The notes under the pieces were generated by a model, which saw only the letters and a list, made by a program, of their open reading frames with translations, was not told the origin of the DNA and made no database searches. Shown here piece by piece: positions 25,729 to 37,883 of a stretch of DNA of 64,000 nucleotides (positions are counted from its first letter, which is position 1; each line of letters opens with the position of its first letter). This stretch comes from Actinocatenispora sp963805605 (GTDB lineage Bacteria; Actinomycetota; Actinomycetes; Mycobacteriales; Micromonosporaceae), in NCBI GenBank assembly GCA_963805605.1, contig CAWDUX010000002.1:1178001-1242000 (forward strand), read 5' to 3'. A program made the translations under genes and the position numbers.

Positions 25729-28700
25729 CGCACTTCCCAGGTCACGCTGACCCGCCGACCGGCCGCGAGTTGAGCACGGATCTGCCCGACGACACGTTCC
25801 AGCTCGGCCGGTTCTGCGATGTGGGCACGTTGTACGCCCTGCGGCGGGTCCACCCTGTCCGGTCCGGGTTTCACGACTTCGGGACCGGTGTCGTCGGGCC
25901 TGGGATCGGAATCGGGGTCGGGCTTGTGGCGCCGGGCGAGCAGTTTCGCGGCGGCATCGGACGCCTCGCGGAGGGCCTTACCCAGGTCCTTCCCGTGCTG
26001 CTCGTAGCCGGCCGCCTCGCGCAACTCTGCGATGATCGCAGTAGCGTCGCTGTTGCCATCGGTGAACCAGCTGTGCACGGTCTCCAGCAGCGGCCACGGG
26101 ATGTCACGGAGCGCGGCCTCCACCGACGCGGCCTGTTTGATGGCGGTACCGGCGACCTGGTCCTCCACCCCGCCGAGGTCGGCGCGGGCGACACGCTGGA
26201 TGAACACGACGTCGTCGCCTTCGCGGGCGAGCGCGCCGACCAGGTCGCAGACCCGGCGCGCGGTGGCCAGCCGGCCGCTGCTCGCGTTCTTGACCAGGCC
26301 GAGGATGGTGGCGCGCTCTTCCAGCGCGGTGACCAGCGTCGAGGTCGCTGAGCTGTGCTGGCGGGCGTTCTGGCGCAGGGTGTTGGCGGTGTCGGCGAGG
26401 GTGGCGGGGCTCAGCCACGCCGGCGGTACCTCTCCGAACAGGCCCTGCGCCCTGGCCACCGCGGCCCGCCAGTCCTCTTCGGTGGGCAACGGCGGATGAC
26501 GCAGCTCCAGCTCGTCGCGTACGCCCTGCACGGCGCTGACGTTGTGCGGGCCGCCCTGCTGGTACCAGGCGAGCTGCTGTTCGGCCGCGAACACAGCGAT
26601 GATCAGGTTCTGCAGCGCCGGGTCGAAGCCGCGCGGTTCGGGCTTGTCGAGGTAGCTGCGCAGCGCGTGAACGGGGAAGCGTTCCTTGTGCCCGTCCTGC
26701 GCGGCGTACTGCAGCAGGTGCCGGGACCACCAGCAGGTGCTGCTGGTCAGTACGTAGCGGTGGTCGACCAGTTCGCCGAGCTGCAGGTTGTTGCAGATCC
26801 GGGCGACGCTGCGCCGGTCGGCCGGCTCGACGGTGACACCGTGGGTGGCGTCGGCGGCGGCGCGCTGCGCGTACTTCAGCACCTTGGCCAGTCTCGGCCG
26901 CGGTGACGAACTTCTCGTCCTCCGGCAGCGCGGGCGTGCCCGGGTAGGACCAGCGCAGCAGTTGGCCGGTGAGGTGCGCGAAGGCGTCGGCGAGGGTGCC
27001 GCCGATCGGGTCACCGAGGTGCAGCCCGTCGCTGAGGGTGTGCAGGATGCGGACGTTGTCGGTCTGTACGACGCGCCGGGTCGGGTTTGGCCGCGCCGTA
27101 CGCCTGCTTGAGCGCGGAGATCAGCGCGGACCGCAGCTGCTGCTGGCGTTGCTGCAGGTAGACCTTGCCCTGCGGCGCGTTCGTTCGCGGAGTGGTCGGC
27201 GGCCAGGGTGCTGAGCCGGTCGCCGGTACCGTCGCTGCCCAGCAGGTAGTTGATCTTCGCGAGCTGGTCGACCCGGACCATCATCTCGTCGGTGAGGAAC
27301 AGCGGCAGCCAGAACACGGTGCGCGAGCCGCGCGGCAGTTCGGTCGATGCGGGCCAGGTCGCTGCGCCGGTTGTAGGTGACCATGTCGAACGGGTAGTCG
27401 ATGACGACCCGCCAGTCGCTCGCCGGGCGCGATGAGCGCGGCTTCGGGCATGCTGTCGCGGTCGCGGATGTTGCCGAACCGCACCTGGAGCTGGTGCCGG
27501 CGGCCCCGCCATTCGCGGGCGTGCGCCAGCTCGCCGAGGGTGCCGGTCGGCGCCGGTGATCCTGAGTTCGCCGAGGACGAGCTCGCGGACCAGCTGCTGC
27601 AGCATGCCGGTGGCGGTCTCGGTGTCCGGCGCGTAGGTCCAGCAGCTTGTCGTAGTCCATCGAGGACAGTTTCAGGCTGATGACCGGGTCGACGCCCTCG
27701 GAGACGTGCAGTTCCCCGGCGTCGGCGGACAGCCGGCGCATCCGGTCCAGCACGATCTGCTTCTCGTACCCGGGCATCGGGGAGGCGATGGAGCCGAAGT
27801 TCAGCGCGTGCAGCTTGCCGGCGGTCAGGCTCTGCAGCGCGGGCACCTCCGGCACCAGTGCGCCGAGCAGCAGCGTCTTGACCAGCCGGTCGTCCAGGGC
27901 GAAACCGTCGTGGTCGGCGGTCTGCGCCTCGGTGATGCCGTGTTGGGCGAGCAGCAGCGGACGCAGCTTGGCCAGGTAGGTCTCGCGCGCCGACTGGAAC
28001 TGCTGCTTGAGCTTGGGCCGGTCGGGCAGTTCGCCGTGCAGCACCAGCGGCTCGAACAGCGCCGCCACCCCGATCAGGTCGTTGACCCGCAGAGTGTCGC
28101 GGCGCTCGACGAGCAGTTCGGTCATCACTCGCAGCGCGGTACGTTCGCGTTGCAGCGCCTGCGACAGCGCGACCAGGGTGGCGACCAGGGCCGGGGAGAA
28201 CGGATACAGCTTGCGGAACGCGGCGGCGTCGGAGCCGATACCGGCGTCGCCGTACTGCGCGCCGAGCAGCAGGATGTCCCACACCGAGCGGTTGCCGCGT
28301 ACCGCCGCGAACGCCTGGTCGAGCTGCTGGCGGGCGGCGCCGCTGGTCGGTTTGAGCAACCGTTTCTCGGTGATCTCCGGCAGGTTGGTGTCGGCGCAGC
28401 ACGATCTCGCCGAGTCGGCCCTGCACGCTGCGCATCACGTGCGCGAGGGCTTCCCGTTCGGTGCCGCCGACCTGCGGGCCGAGGAACTCCTCCAGGTTGC
28501 GCTGCCGGGCCACGAACGACACGATCGGCAGCGGCCGGCTCGCGTCGGAGGACTCGACCAGCTTGTTGAGCTTGGCGCCCTCGGTGTTGACGAAGGTCGT
28601 GGTCGGCGAGCTTGGTGGACAGCCACAGGATCAGCTCGTCGAGGAACAGCACCATCGTGTCGTAGCCGAGGCTCTTGGCGTGCCGGGTGATCACGGCCAG

Positions 28701-29423
28701 GCCGGTGTCCAGGTCGAGATACTCGCCGCTGTGCACCGAGTCGGCGGAAGTACGCGCTGGTCAGCGCGCTGACCAGCAGGTCACGCTGCTCGGTGCCGGG
28801 CGGCTGCGGCGGCGGCAGCGGCGTAGGTTTCGGCGGTCCAGCCGGCCGCGGCGGCGCGCTGTGCGGCGAGCCCCTGCCCGGTGGTCAGGCCGGCCGCCTC
28901 CCCCAGGCCGGCCAGGAATTCGGTCGTCGCCCATGCGTTCACGCAGCCGCTCGGCGTCCTCGAGCAGCGCGTCGGAGCGGTGTACGGCCGGCGGCGCGGC
29001 GTCCGGGTGGGCTGCGGTGATCTGCCGGAGGTAGCCCTCCAGCACGGCCTGCTCGACGGAGCGGGCGTCGAGCATGTGGAAGGTGAGGGTGAGGATCTTG
29101 CGGTCGCGCAGCCAGGTGTCGGCGCGGCTGACCGGTTCGGCCAGCCCCGGTACGAGCCTGGCCTGCGGGTTGTGCCTGAGGATCTCCCGCAGCACGGACA
29201 TGAAGTGCGACTTGCCGGAGCCGAACGAGCCGTGCAGGAACTTCGCCTGGGACCGGCCGCTGGTGACGGCGTGGCCGACGGTACGCAGCGCGTCGTCGAA
29301 GTTGTGCCGCAGGTTGTCGGTGACGACGTAGTTCCCCAGGTCGGCCCTGCCGCTGGCCCTCACCACGAAATCGGCGTCCCCGACGGATGTCGGGATGTCG
29401 ATCAGGTCCTGCAGCAATGTCAC
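25725..29423 (-). CDS. pglY: BREX type 2 P-loop ATPase PglY (frame broken as given)
   Basis: The span of about 1,230 codons matches a PglY protein, the large ATPase of the Pgl system. The N-terminus starts at a GTG (29423) with GGAGCGGAC upstream and contains Walker A GSFGSGKSHFMSVL near residue 65. Further blocks (YDTMVLFLDELILWLST, FVARQRNLEEFLG, YPFSPALVATLVALSQ) lie on successive frames. Breaks fall near 28935, 28750, 28610, 28390 and several places between 27600 and 26900. The C-terminal region from 26750 to 25725 is in one frame and ends GRRVSVTWEVR. It begins the minus operon, back to back with pglW. Confidence 0.8.
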
Positions 29424-29451
29424 GGTCCGCTCCTCACTGGGGACTGTCAGG

Positions 29452-29494
29452 GTATCTGTCCGGTTGTGCGCGCGACATCATGTGACCGGTTGAT
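29452..29494. promoter_or_regulatory. 43-nt conserved element between pglY and pglW
   Basis: This stretch, beginning GTATCTGTCCGGTTGTGCG, matches a stretch upstream of the dprA-like gene (47673-47715, opposite strand) at 38 of 43 positions. In both places it points toward the gene it precedes: pglW here, dprA-like there. CCGGTTG is present twice in this copy with a 22-nt gap. It lies in the 230-bp divergent promoter region of the BREX locus, so a shared promoter or operator is a reasonable reading. Confidence 0.55.
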
Positions 29495-29653
29495 CTCCGA
29501 CACCCGTCCGTACCGCCCCGCGATCCGGGACGCGGCGGCCGTGGGCGTACGTAGGGTGTCGTTCGGCGTTGGAGAGTGCCTGTAAGGCTGATTCAGGATT
29601 TCCGGCGGGTTGCGGGACAATCCCACTCGGACAGTCAGTTCGAGGGGGACGGT

Positions 29654-32600
29654 GTGCGGGACGATTCGCCACGGTGGGAGCACATCAACCGCAGCGCCTT
29701 CGAGCACGAACAGGACGGGCTCCGCGAGCTCGCCGTCGTACCTGCCGGACACCGAGCCGTACCACGTGTGGGCCAACGTCGAGTTCGTCGCCAACGACGG
29801 GTCGATCAACGAGGTCGACGCGCTGATCCTGATCCCCAGTGGCCTCTACATTCTGGAGTTGAAGCACTGGCAGGGCGAGGTGTCGGGCAGCGGCACCCAG
29901 TGGGTACGCCGGATGACGCCGACGAGCCGGCTGTGGCCGACCGACAACCCCTACATCCTGGCCAACCGCAAGGCGAAGCGGCTCAAGAGCCTGCTGCGCC
30001 ACTACGCCGGCCGGCAGGGCAACCGGGCCCGGATCCCGTTCGTGGGTGCGGCGGTGTTCCTGCACAACCCGACGATGCGGTCCCGGCTCGACGACGTGGG
30101 CCGTACGAACGTGTACGGCCCGGATGAGGTGCCGACCGGTCTGCCGAGCATCAAGGACTTCCTGCTGGCCCGGCCGGCCAGCGGCGAGGTGGTGGACGCG
30201 GCCCGGGCGCAGGAGATCGTGATCGCTGGTACGCGGCGCGCAGCTCCGCCCGTCGGTGGCCGAACGCAAGCTGGGCCAGCTGCTGCTGCACCCGAAGTCG
30301 TTCGCGGAGGGTGTCGGCTGGCAGGACTTCCTGGCCGGACACGGGATGGACTCCACTCTGGTTCGACGGGTCCGGTTCTACCTGACCGGCGGCCTGGCCT
30401 CCGACGAGTTACCGGCGGTCAAGCGGACGGCGGAGCGGGAGTTCCGGCTGTTGCAGGGCATCCACCATCCGGGGATCGCGCGGGCGGTGGATCTGGTGGA
30501 GCATCCGCTCGGTCCAGCGGTGGTGTTCGAGCACGACAAGGAGTCCGAGCGGCTGGACCAGTGGCTGGTGGGCCGGCAGGAGAAGCTGACCCTGGCGCAG
30601 AAGTTGCGGCTGGTGCAGGACCTGGCGGAGATCGTCGACTACGCGCATTCGCGCCGCCTGGCGCACCGGGCGCTGCACCCGGGCGCGGTGTTCGTCTCGA
30701 AGCCGGAGTCGGCGGCCCCGACGCTGGTGGTGACCGACTGGCAGACGGGCGGCCGGCTGCCGGGCAGTACGCAGCTGTCCTCGCTGGGTGACAGCGCCGG
30801 CCTGGAGCTGCTCTTCAGCGACGAGTCGCGCCGTTACCAGGCGCCTGAGGCGCACGGCCCGCACAAGGTCGCGGGCACCCAGTTGGACGTGTTCTCGCTG
30901 GGTGCGGTGGCCTTCCGGCTGTTCACCGGGAAGGCGCCGGCGGCGACGCCGGAGCAGCTGGCGGCGCTGGTACGCGACTCGGGCCTGACCTTGACGGCGC
31001 TGCTGGACGGGCTGCCGGAGTCGCTGGTCACGCTGGTGTACGACGCGACCCGGGGCGATCCGGCGCGCCGGATCACGAGTGTCGCGGAGTTCCGCAAGCG
31101 GCTGGACAGGGTGTGGGAGGAGCTGACCGCGCCGGAGCCGGAGCCGGTGATCGATCCGTTGGAGGCGCGGCCGGGTGATGTACTGGACGGCGGGCTGACG
31201 GTGCGCCGTCGGCTCGGCTCGGGCAGTACGGCGACCGCGCTGCTGGTGGCGCGCGAGTCCGACGGCCGCACGCTGGTGCTGAAGGTGGCGCGCGACGAGC
31301 GGCACGCGGAACGGCTGGCGGCCGAGGCGGAGGTGCTGCGCGGCCTGCAGCACTGGCAGGTCGCCTCGCTGGTGGACGGGCCGGTGACGGTGGGGCCGCG
31401 TACCGCGCTGGTGCTCGACAGTGCCGGGGACCGGACGCTGGCCGAGGAGCTGCAGGGCGGCCGGTTGGCGCTGGACCTGCTGGAGCGCTACGGCCGCGAC
31501 CTGCTCGACATCGTGACGTTCCTGGAGGGTCAGGCGGTCTGGCACCGCGACATCAAGCCGGCGAACCTGGCGGCCCGGCCGCGGCCGGCGGACAGCCAGC
31601 AGCACCTGTGCGTCTTCGACTTCTCGATGGCCACGACGCCGGCCACCGAGCTGACCGCCGGTACGGTCCCCTATCTGGACCCGTTCCTCGGGCCCGCCGC
31701 GCCGGATGCGTTACGACGCGGCGGCGGAACGGTTCGCCGCGGCGGTGACGCTGTACGAGATGGCCACGGGCACGTTGCCGCGCTGGGCGGACAACGCGAA
31801 CCCGGCGGCGGTCAGCGACGAGGTGACGCTGCAGGAGTCGTCGTTCGACCCGGCGGTGGCCGACCGGCTGGTGGCCTTCTTCGCCCGCGCGCTGGCCCGG
31901 GACGCGTCGGCCCGGTTCGACACGGCCGAGGAGATGGCCGACGCCTGGCGGCTGCTGTTCGTCGACGTACCGCAGGCCGACACCGTCCGGCCGGCCGGCG
32001 TCCACTGTGGACCGGGATGCGCCGTTGGAGTCGCTGGAGCTGACCGCGCGGGCCCGTTCGGCGCTGGAGCGGCTCGGGTGCACACGGTCGGCGAGCTGCT
32101 GGACGCCGAGCCGTCGTCGCTGACCCGGGCCCGCGGGGTGCCGGACGCGACCCGCAAGGAGATCCTGGCGCAGGTACGCGCGCTGCGCGAGCAGCTCCCG
32201 CCGTCCACGGAGCCGGCCCGGGACCCGGCGCAACCGCATGGCACTGGAGCCGCTGTGCGCCTCCCTGCTGCCGGAGCCGACCGCACGCAACGGCAGGGAG
32301 ATCGAGGCGCTGAAGGTGCTGCTCGGCCAGGCACCGGGCACCGACGGCGAGTTCCTGCGCTGGCCGAGCCAGGAGAAGGTGGCGAAGGCGGTCGGGCAGA
32401 CACAGCCGAAGGTCTCAGGCTGGGCGCGCAGACAGGCGAAGGTGTGGACGAAGGACCCCGAGCTGGCCCAGGTACGGGACGAGATCGTGGCGCTGCTGGA
32501 CGCCCGGGGCGCGGTGATGTCGGCGGTGGAGCTGGCGGAGGCGCTGATCGCCACGCGCGGCTCGTACTCCGATGAACCGAAACGCACCGCGCAGGCGGTG

Positions 32601-33786
32601 GGCGTGGTGCGGGCGGCGGTGGAGGTGGAGCTGGCCCGGGGCGGTGACGCCCGGCTGGCCACCCGCCGGTTCCGCGACTCGGGTTCGGTGCTGGTCGGCC
32701 GGGAGTCCGACGACCCGACGGCGGTGACGACCGCGGACGACTTCCTGAGCTGCGCGGTACGCCTCGGCGCGTGCGCGGCGCAGCTGGCGCGGTGCCGATC
32801 CGCTGCCGACGCGGCAGCGGGCGTTGCGGGAGCTGCGGGCGGTGTCGCGGCCGGAGACGATGCCGGCGCTGGACGACCAGCGGCTGCTGCAGCTGGCGGC
32901 GGCGGCCAGTAACGAGGTCGCGGCGGTGAACGCGCAGGGCCAGCTGTATCCGGTGGGGATGCCGGCGGCCCGCGCGCTGCGGTTGTCGGCGGCGAACCTG
33001 GCCGGCCAGCAGCTCGGCGGTGGCGGCGGTGCAGGCCCGGGTACGGTCCCGGTTCCCGCTGGCCGAGCCGCTGCCGGACCGCGCGGGCGGGCTGGACGAC
33101 CTGCTGCGCGACGCGCAGATCCCGGTGGAGTGGGATCCGGCGAAGTCGGCGTACCGGCCGTTGAGCGCCCGCGGGTCCCGTACCGCGACCCGGACGGTGT
33201 CGGCGGTGCCGCAGGGCGGGCCGGACCGGGACGCGGAGGCCGAGCGTCGGATCGTCACGGCGATCGAGCGGTCCGGGTTCCTGGCGGTGCTGACGTCGCT
33301 GCGGCTGGCTGCGCCCGGCGCGGCGGGCGCTGCTGGCCCGGTGCGGACCTGACCGAGGTCGACGTCACCGCGATCATGCTGGACACGCTGCGCGGCGCTC
33401 GGCTTCGCCTGGGAGGCGATCCTCGCCGCGGACAACGGCCGGCCGACCGACCCGGACTTCCGCGCGCCTCGCCGACATGGTGCGCCACCAGGTGGTGCCG
33501 GCGGTGCGGGCGGCGCTGGACGTGCCGCCGGCCGGTGCTGATCACCGAGGCGGCGCCGCTGGCCCGCTACGGGCAGCTGGATTGCTGCAGGAGCTGGCGG
33601 ACCTGAGCCGGAGCCGGCCGGCCGCGCGGCTGCTGCTGGTGCCGGCGCGCCGGCCGGAGCCGGCGCTGCTGGACCAGGCGCCGCTGCCGCTGACCTCGCC
33701 GGCCGAGCCAGGCGCTTGGCTGGCCGATTCGTGGCTGACCCGTTCGGTCGGCCCCGTACTCCTCGAAGGGAACCGTCGCGGGATGA
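29654..33786 (+). CDS. pglW: BREX type 2 NERD-kinase protein PglW (frame broken as given)
   Basis: The GTG start at 29654 is preceded by GAGGGGGAC. The first ~200 codons are a NERD domain (VWANVEFVANDGSINEVDALIL, then LYILELKHWQGEV, each split here by a frame change near 29735). A kinase-like domain follows from about 30256 with a degenerate catalytic loop (LAHRALHPGAVFV), then a second kinase domain with glycine loop LGSGSTATALLV and catalytic HRDIKPANL near 31545. The C-terminal third, up to about 33780, keeps PglW-like helices through many frame changes. PglW is the Ser/Thr kinase of the Pgl system. The exact stop is uncertain; a TGA overlapping the pglX ATG at 33783 is the simplest end. 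Confidence 0.78.
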
Positions 33787-36700
33787 TCGAGCTGAAGGCG
33801 TTGCAGGCGCAGGTCACGGGAGCTGGTCGACCGACCTGCGCGGACAGTGCCGCCCGCGCCGAACCCGCTGCAGACGAAGCTGCATGAGGAGTACGCGGAG
33901 GCGAAGCGGGCGCGAGCGCACCGGCGGCACGTTCGAGACGTGGCTGGAGGACGTGCTGGACCAGGCCGCGGTGGCGTGGGTGCTGGGCTGCGTGTTCGTA
34001 CGCTTCTGCGAGGACAACGGGCTGGTCGGACGGGCTGTGGATCGGCGGCCCGGACCGAGCGGCGCGGCGGCCGAGCGGGCGGTGCAGCGCCGGCAGGCGT
34101 ACCTCGATCGGCCAACCCGCGGCACAACGACCGGCACTGGCTGCGCGAGGCGTTCGGTCACCTGCGCGGGCTGCCGGCGACCGGCGCAGATCTTCGACGA
34201 GCACAACCCGGTGTGGCGGTTCGACATCTCCGGCGATGCGGCGGAGGCGCTGTCGGACTTCTTCCGGCGCGGCGCGGGCCGGGTGTCGCTGCGCATCGAC
34301 CAGCTGGACACCCGGTTCCTGGGCGACCTGTACCAGGACCTGTCGGCGCACGCGCGGACGACGTACGCGCTGCTGCAGACGCCGGAGTTCGTCGAGGAGT
34401 TCATCCTCGACCGGACGTTCGAGCCGGCGGTACGGGAGTTCGGCCTGCCGGCGACGTCGGTGATCGACCCGACGTGCGGGTCGGGCCACTTCCTGCTCGG
34501 CGCGTTCGACCGGCTGATCACGCCGCTGGCGGGACCGCGAGCCGGCCACCGACATCCGGGTACTCGACCCAGCGCGCGCTGGACCAGGTCACCGGCGTGG
34601 ACATCAACCCGTTCGCGGTGGCCATCGCCCGGTTCCGGCTGGTGATCGCCGCCCTGAAGGTCTGCGGCCTGACGTCGCTGGAGACGCGCGCCGGCCTTCG
34701 ACGTACGGGTCGCCACCGGCGACTCGCTGCTGCGCTGGGGCGACGCAGCACGGGCGATCTGCTCGACGGCAGAGGACCGGCCGGTTCAGCTACGCCACCG
34801 AGGATGCCGACCTGCTCCGCGAGTACCTGCAGCCGAGGCAGTACACGGTGGTGGTCGGCAACCCGCCCTACATCACGGTCAAGGACAGGGCGCTCAACGA
34901 GACCTACCGGGAGATCTACCCGGACGTCTGCTCACCGGCAGTACGCGCTGACGGTGCCGTTCGCGAAGCGGTTCTTCGAGCTCGCCAAGCGTGGTGACGA
35001 GCGACGGTCGTGGCGCCGGCTGGGTCGGCCAGATCACCGCCAACTCGTTCATGAAGCGCGAGTTCGGCAAGAAGCTCATCGAGGACTACTTCGCCGGCGA
35101 GGTGGAGCTCACCGAAGTCATCGACACGTCGGGGGCCTACATCCCTGGCCACGGCACGCCGACCGTCATCCTGGTCGGCCGCAATCACCAACCAGCGCGC
35201 CGTACCAGCGCCATCTCGGGCGGTCCTCGGCATGCGCGGCGAGCCGGCACAGCCAGAGATCCCGGCGAAGGGCCTCGTCTGGTCAGCGATCGTGAGCCAG
35301 ATCGATCAGCCAGGCTCCGAGTCCGAGTGGATCAGCGTCGCCGATATTCCTCGCGAGCGACTCGTAGCGCATCCATGGAGCCTGAGCGGCGGTGGCGCGG
35401 CAGATCTGATGCAATTGCTTGCAGGTCGACGCGACTCGGCGTGATCAGCTGCGTCGATCGGGTCGGACGACCGTTGTCGGCGAAGATGAGCGTTCATGGG
35501 TTCTGCCGAACAGTTCCGCTGTCGACGATCGACGGATAGACACGTTCGTCGAACCATGTGTCATCGGCGAATGTAGTCCGCGACTTGGCTGCATTCGAAG
35601 ACGTTCGCTCTGATCCGTACTCGCCTATACGATCGATGCACGCACGGACGATAGTTCAGCCCGAACATCGCTCGTCGACACCTACTGGCCAGTCTCGCAC
35701 CGACGCTTGCGGCACGAGTCGATCTTCGGAGGCACCATCATGTGCGCAGGTCGTGCGATGGTATGAGCACCTGAGCATTACCAGCGACAGAGTTGCGGAC
35801 GCCGCTGTCGATCGCGTTTCGCGTTTGTGGCGACGCACAACCATTTCGTGCTGGATCGGGGCGGGAAGGTCTTCAAGCAGTCGGCGCCGGTGATCAAGTT
35901 GCCGGAGGGGGCGACGGAGGACGATCACCTGCGGCTGCTCGGGGTGCTCAACAGCTCGACCGCCTGCTTCTGGCTCAAGCAGGTCAGCCACAACAAGGGC
36001 AGACGGCGGATCGGCGACGGCGGCATCGCTAGATCCGAGCCTGGGAGACGCTTCTATCGAGTTCACCGGGACGAAGTTGCAGGAGTTTCCGCTGCCGGCG
36101 GCGTACCCGTTGGAGCGGCGCGGGAGCTCGACGGGCTGGCGCAGCGGCTTGCCGACGGTGACGCCCGGCGGCGGTCGCGGAGCTGGGGTGCCGACCCGGG
36201 AGCGGCTGCGCGGCGGCGCGGGCGGAGTACGACTCGATCCGGGCGCGGATGATCGCGCTGCAGGAGGAGCTGGACTGGGAGGTCTACCGGCTCTACGGGC
36301 TGCGTCGACGAGCGACCTGACCGCGCCGGAGCGCGCCGGAGCTGCGTCTGGGGGAGCGGGCGTTCGAGATCGTGCTGGCGCGCAGGATGGCGGCCGGTGA
36401 GGCGGAGACGCAGTGGTTCGCGCGGCACGGGTCGACGCCGATCACCGAGCTGCCGGCGCACTGGCCGGCGGAGTACCGGGCGCTGGTGGAGCGGCGGATC
36501 GAGGTCATCGAGTCCGACCGCAACATCGGGCTGATCGAGCGGCCGGAGTGCAAGCGGCGGTGGGCCACCGAGGGCTGGGACGAGCATGCAGACCAGGCCG
36601 CGCTGCGCGACTGGCTGCTCGACCGGCTGGAGGCGCCGGAGCTGTGGGGCGGAGCAGCCGACGCCGCTGTCGGTGGCGCAGCTCGCCGACCGGGTGCGCC

Positions 36701-37323
36701 ACGACGAGGACTTCCGTTCGGTGCTGGACTGTGGGTCGGCCGCGACGAGCTACGACCTGGCGAAGACGATCGCCACGCTGGTCGCCGACGAGCACGTGCC
36801 GTACCTGGCGGCCCAGCGCTACAAGGAGTCCGGGCTGCGCAAGCGGCCGCAGTGGGAGCGGACCTGGGCGCTGCAGCGCCGGGAGGACGCGGGCGAGAAG
36901 CGTGGAGATCCCGGTGCCGCCGAAGTACACTCGGCCGACTTCACCAAGCCGTCGTACTGGCGGGCGCGCGGCAAGCTCGACGTGCCGAAGGAGCGGTTCA
37001 TCTCCTACCCGCACGCCGGCCGCGACGAGCGACGACACCCTGCTGCTCGGCTGGGCCGGCTGGGACCACCTGCAGCAGGCGCAGGCGCTGGCCGGCCGTC
37101 TACCTGCGACCGCAAGACCGAGGCGGCTGGCCGAGCCGACCGGCTGCTCCCGCTGCTCGCCGGCCTCGCCGAACTCGAGCCCTGGCTGCAGCAGTGGTAC
37201 GCCGACCCGCGGCCCGGCTTCCTCGGCTCCCCCGCCGAGTTCTTCACCGGCCTGATCGACACCGAACTCTCCGCCCTCAACACCGCCCGCCCCACCCTCA
37301 CCACCCTCCGCGGCCTCACCTGA
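33783..37323 (+). CDS. pglX: BREX type 2 adenine methyltransferase PglX (frame broken as given)
   Basis: The ATG at 33783 gives MIELKALQAQVT, the usual PglX opening. Methyltransferase motif I is VIDPTCGSGHFLLGAF near 34465 and motif IV is VVGNPPYITVKD near 34855, so it is an N6-adenine enzyme. Downstream FVATHNHFVLDRGGKVFKQS (about 35826) and the long C-terminus to RPTLTTLRGLT complete the protein at about 1,180 codons. Frame breaks occur throughout. The part between about 35,290 and 35,800, where the target-recognition region should be, has clearly lower GC and codon use unlike the rest. PglX methylates host DNA in BREX and is essential for exclusion. Confidence 0.8.
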
Positions 37324-37873
37324 CCCACCCCGCGCGAAGCCACCGCCGCAACGTGGTCAAGATCCGCAGCAATGGACCGCCTAACGGCTCGACACACCGT
37401 GCTGAGGGCGGCTGACGGCCCACTGCTGCGGATCTTGACACGAAAACACGCCACCAGTTCCTGCCTAGGAAACGCATCTGCCTAACTCCGTAGTGACTCC
37501 ATGTAGCCACCACTCTTCACCCGCATCGCTCAGGCTGATGCTCTCCTCTACCTGAATGACCGGCTCGTTCCGCACACACCACGGCTGGCGTCCCTGCTTG
37601 CTCCTGTGGCCTCATGGAGCGTTTTAGCAGCGGACCAGCCGTCTTACTGCTGCTTGCGCAACGACCAGCCGCCGCTACTAGGACGTCGGCACTCTGCGCG
37701 AACTACTTGGCGAGAAGGACCGGACGGACGGTTGATTCCGGTCAAACGGTGAGTCCCGTATGCTTCATTGGCCTGCCAGGCACAGATCAGTTTTTATAAC
37801 TCAACGTTAATAGACCGGATCGCCCCTTTGGGGCAAAGATACCAACGCGGGCCTTGACAGAGGAGGTACAGTT
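37324..37873. other. Intergenic stretch between pglX and the toxin gene
   Basis: No coding frame is convincing. It contains the large inverted repeat 37356-37439, then about 330 bp with nothing recognised, then an AT-richer leader to the toxin gene. A TATAAC at 37795-37800 with CTGCCA 16 bp upstream is a possible promoter for the toxin-antitoxin-chaperone operon. Confidence 0.5.
37356..37439. repeat. Perfect 16-bp inverted repeat after pglX
   Basis: GTCAAGATCCGCAGCA (37356-37371) and TGCTGCGGATCTTGAC (37424-37439) are exact reverse complements with a 52-nt loop. It lies 33 bp after pglX and could end its transcript. A related GCTGCGGATCT...CTTGACG stretch lies at 39319-39343, beyond the chaperone gene. 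Confidence 0.65.
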
Positions 37874-37883
37874 TTGACTGTAC
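37822..37883 (+). promoter_or_regulatory. Two palindromes in the toxin leader (candidate autoregulatory operator)
   Basis: GCCCC-TTT-GGGGC (37822-37834) lies 40 bp before the start. GTACAG (37866-37871) and CTGTAC (37878-37883) form a second palindrome that overlaps the last base of the AGGAGG ribosome site (37861-37866) and the TTG start at 37874. Type II antitoxins of this family bind such palindromes, so the HigA-like protein is the likely binder; blocking translation by RNA pairing is an alternative. Confidence 0.5.

Noticed and set aside
37855..37860. TTGACA just before the toxin start as a -35 box
   Set aside because: It is only about 15 bp from the ribosome site and start codon, so a promoter there would begin transcription inside the gene.
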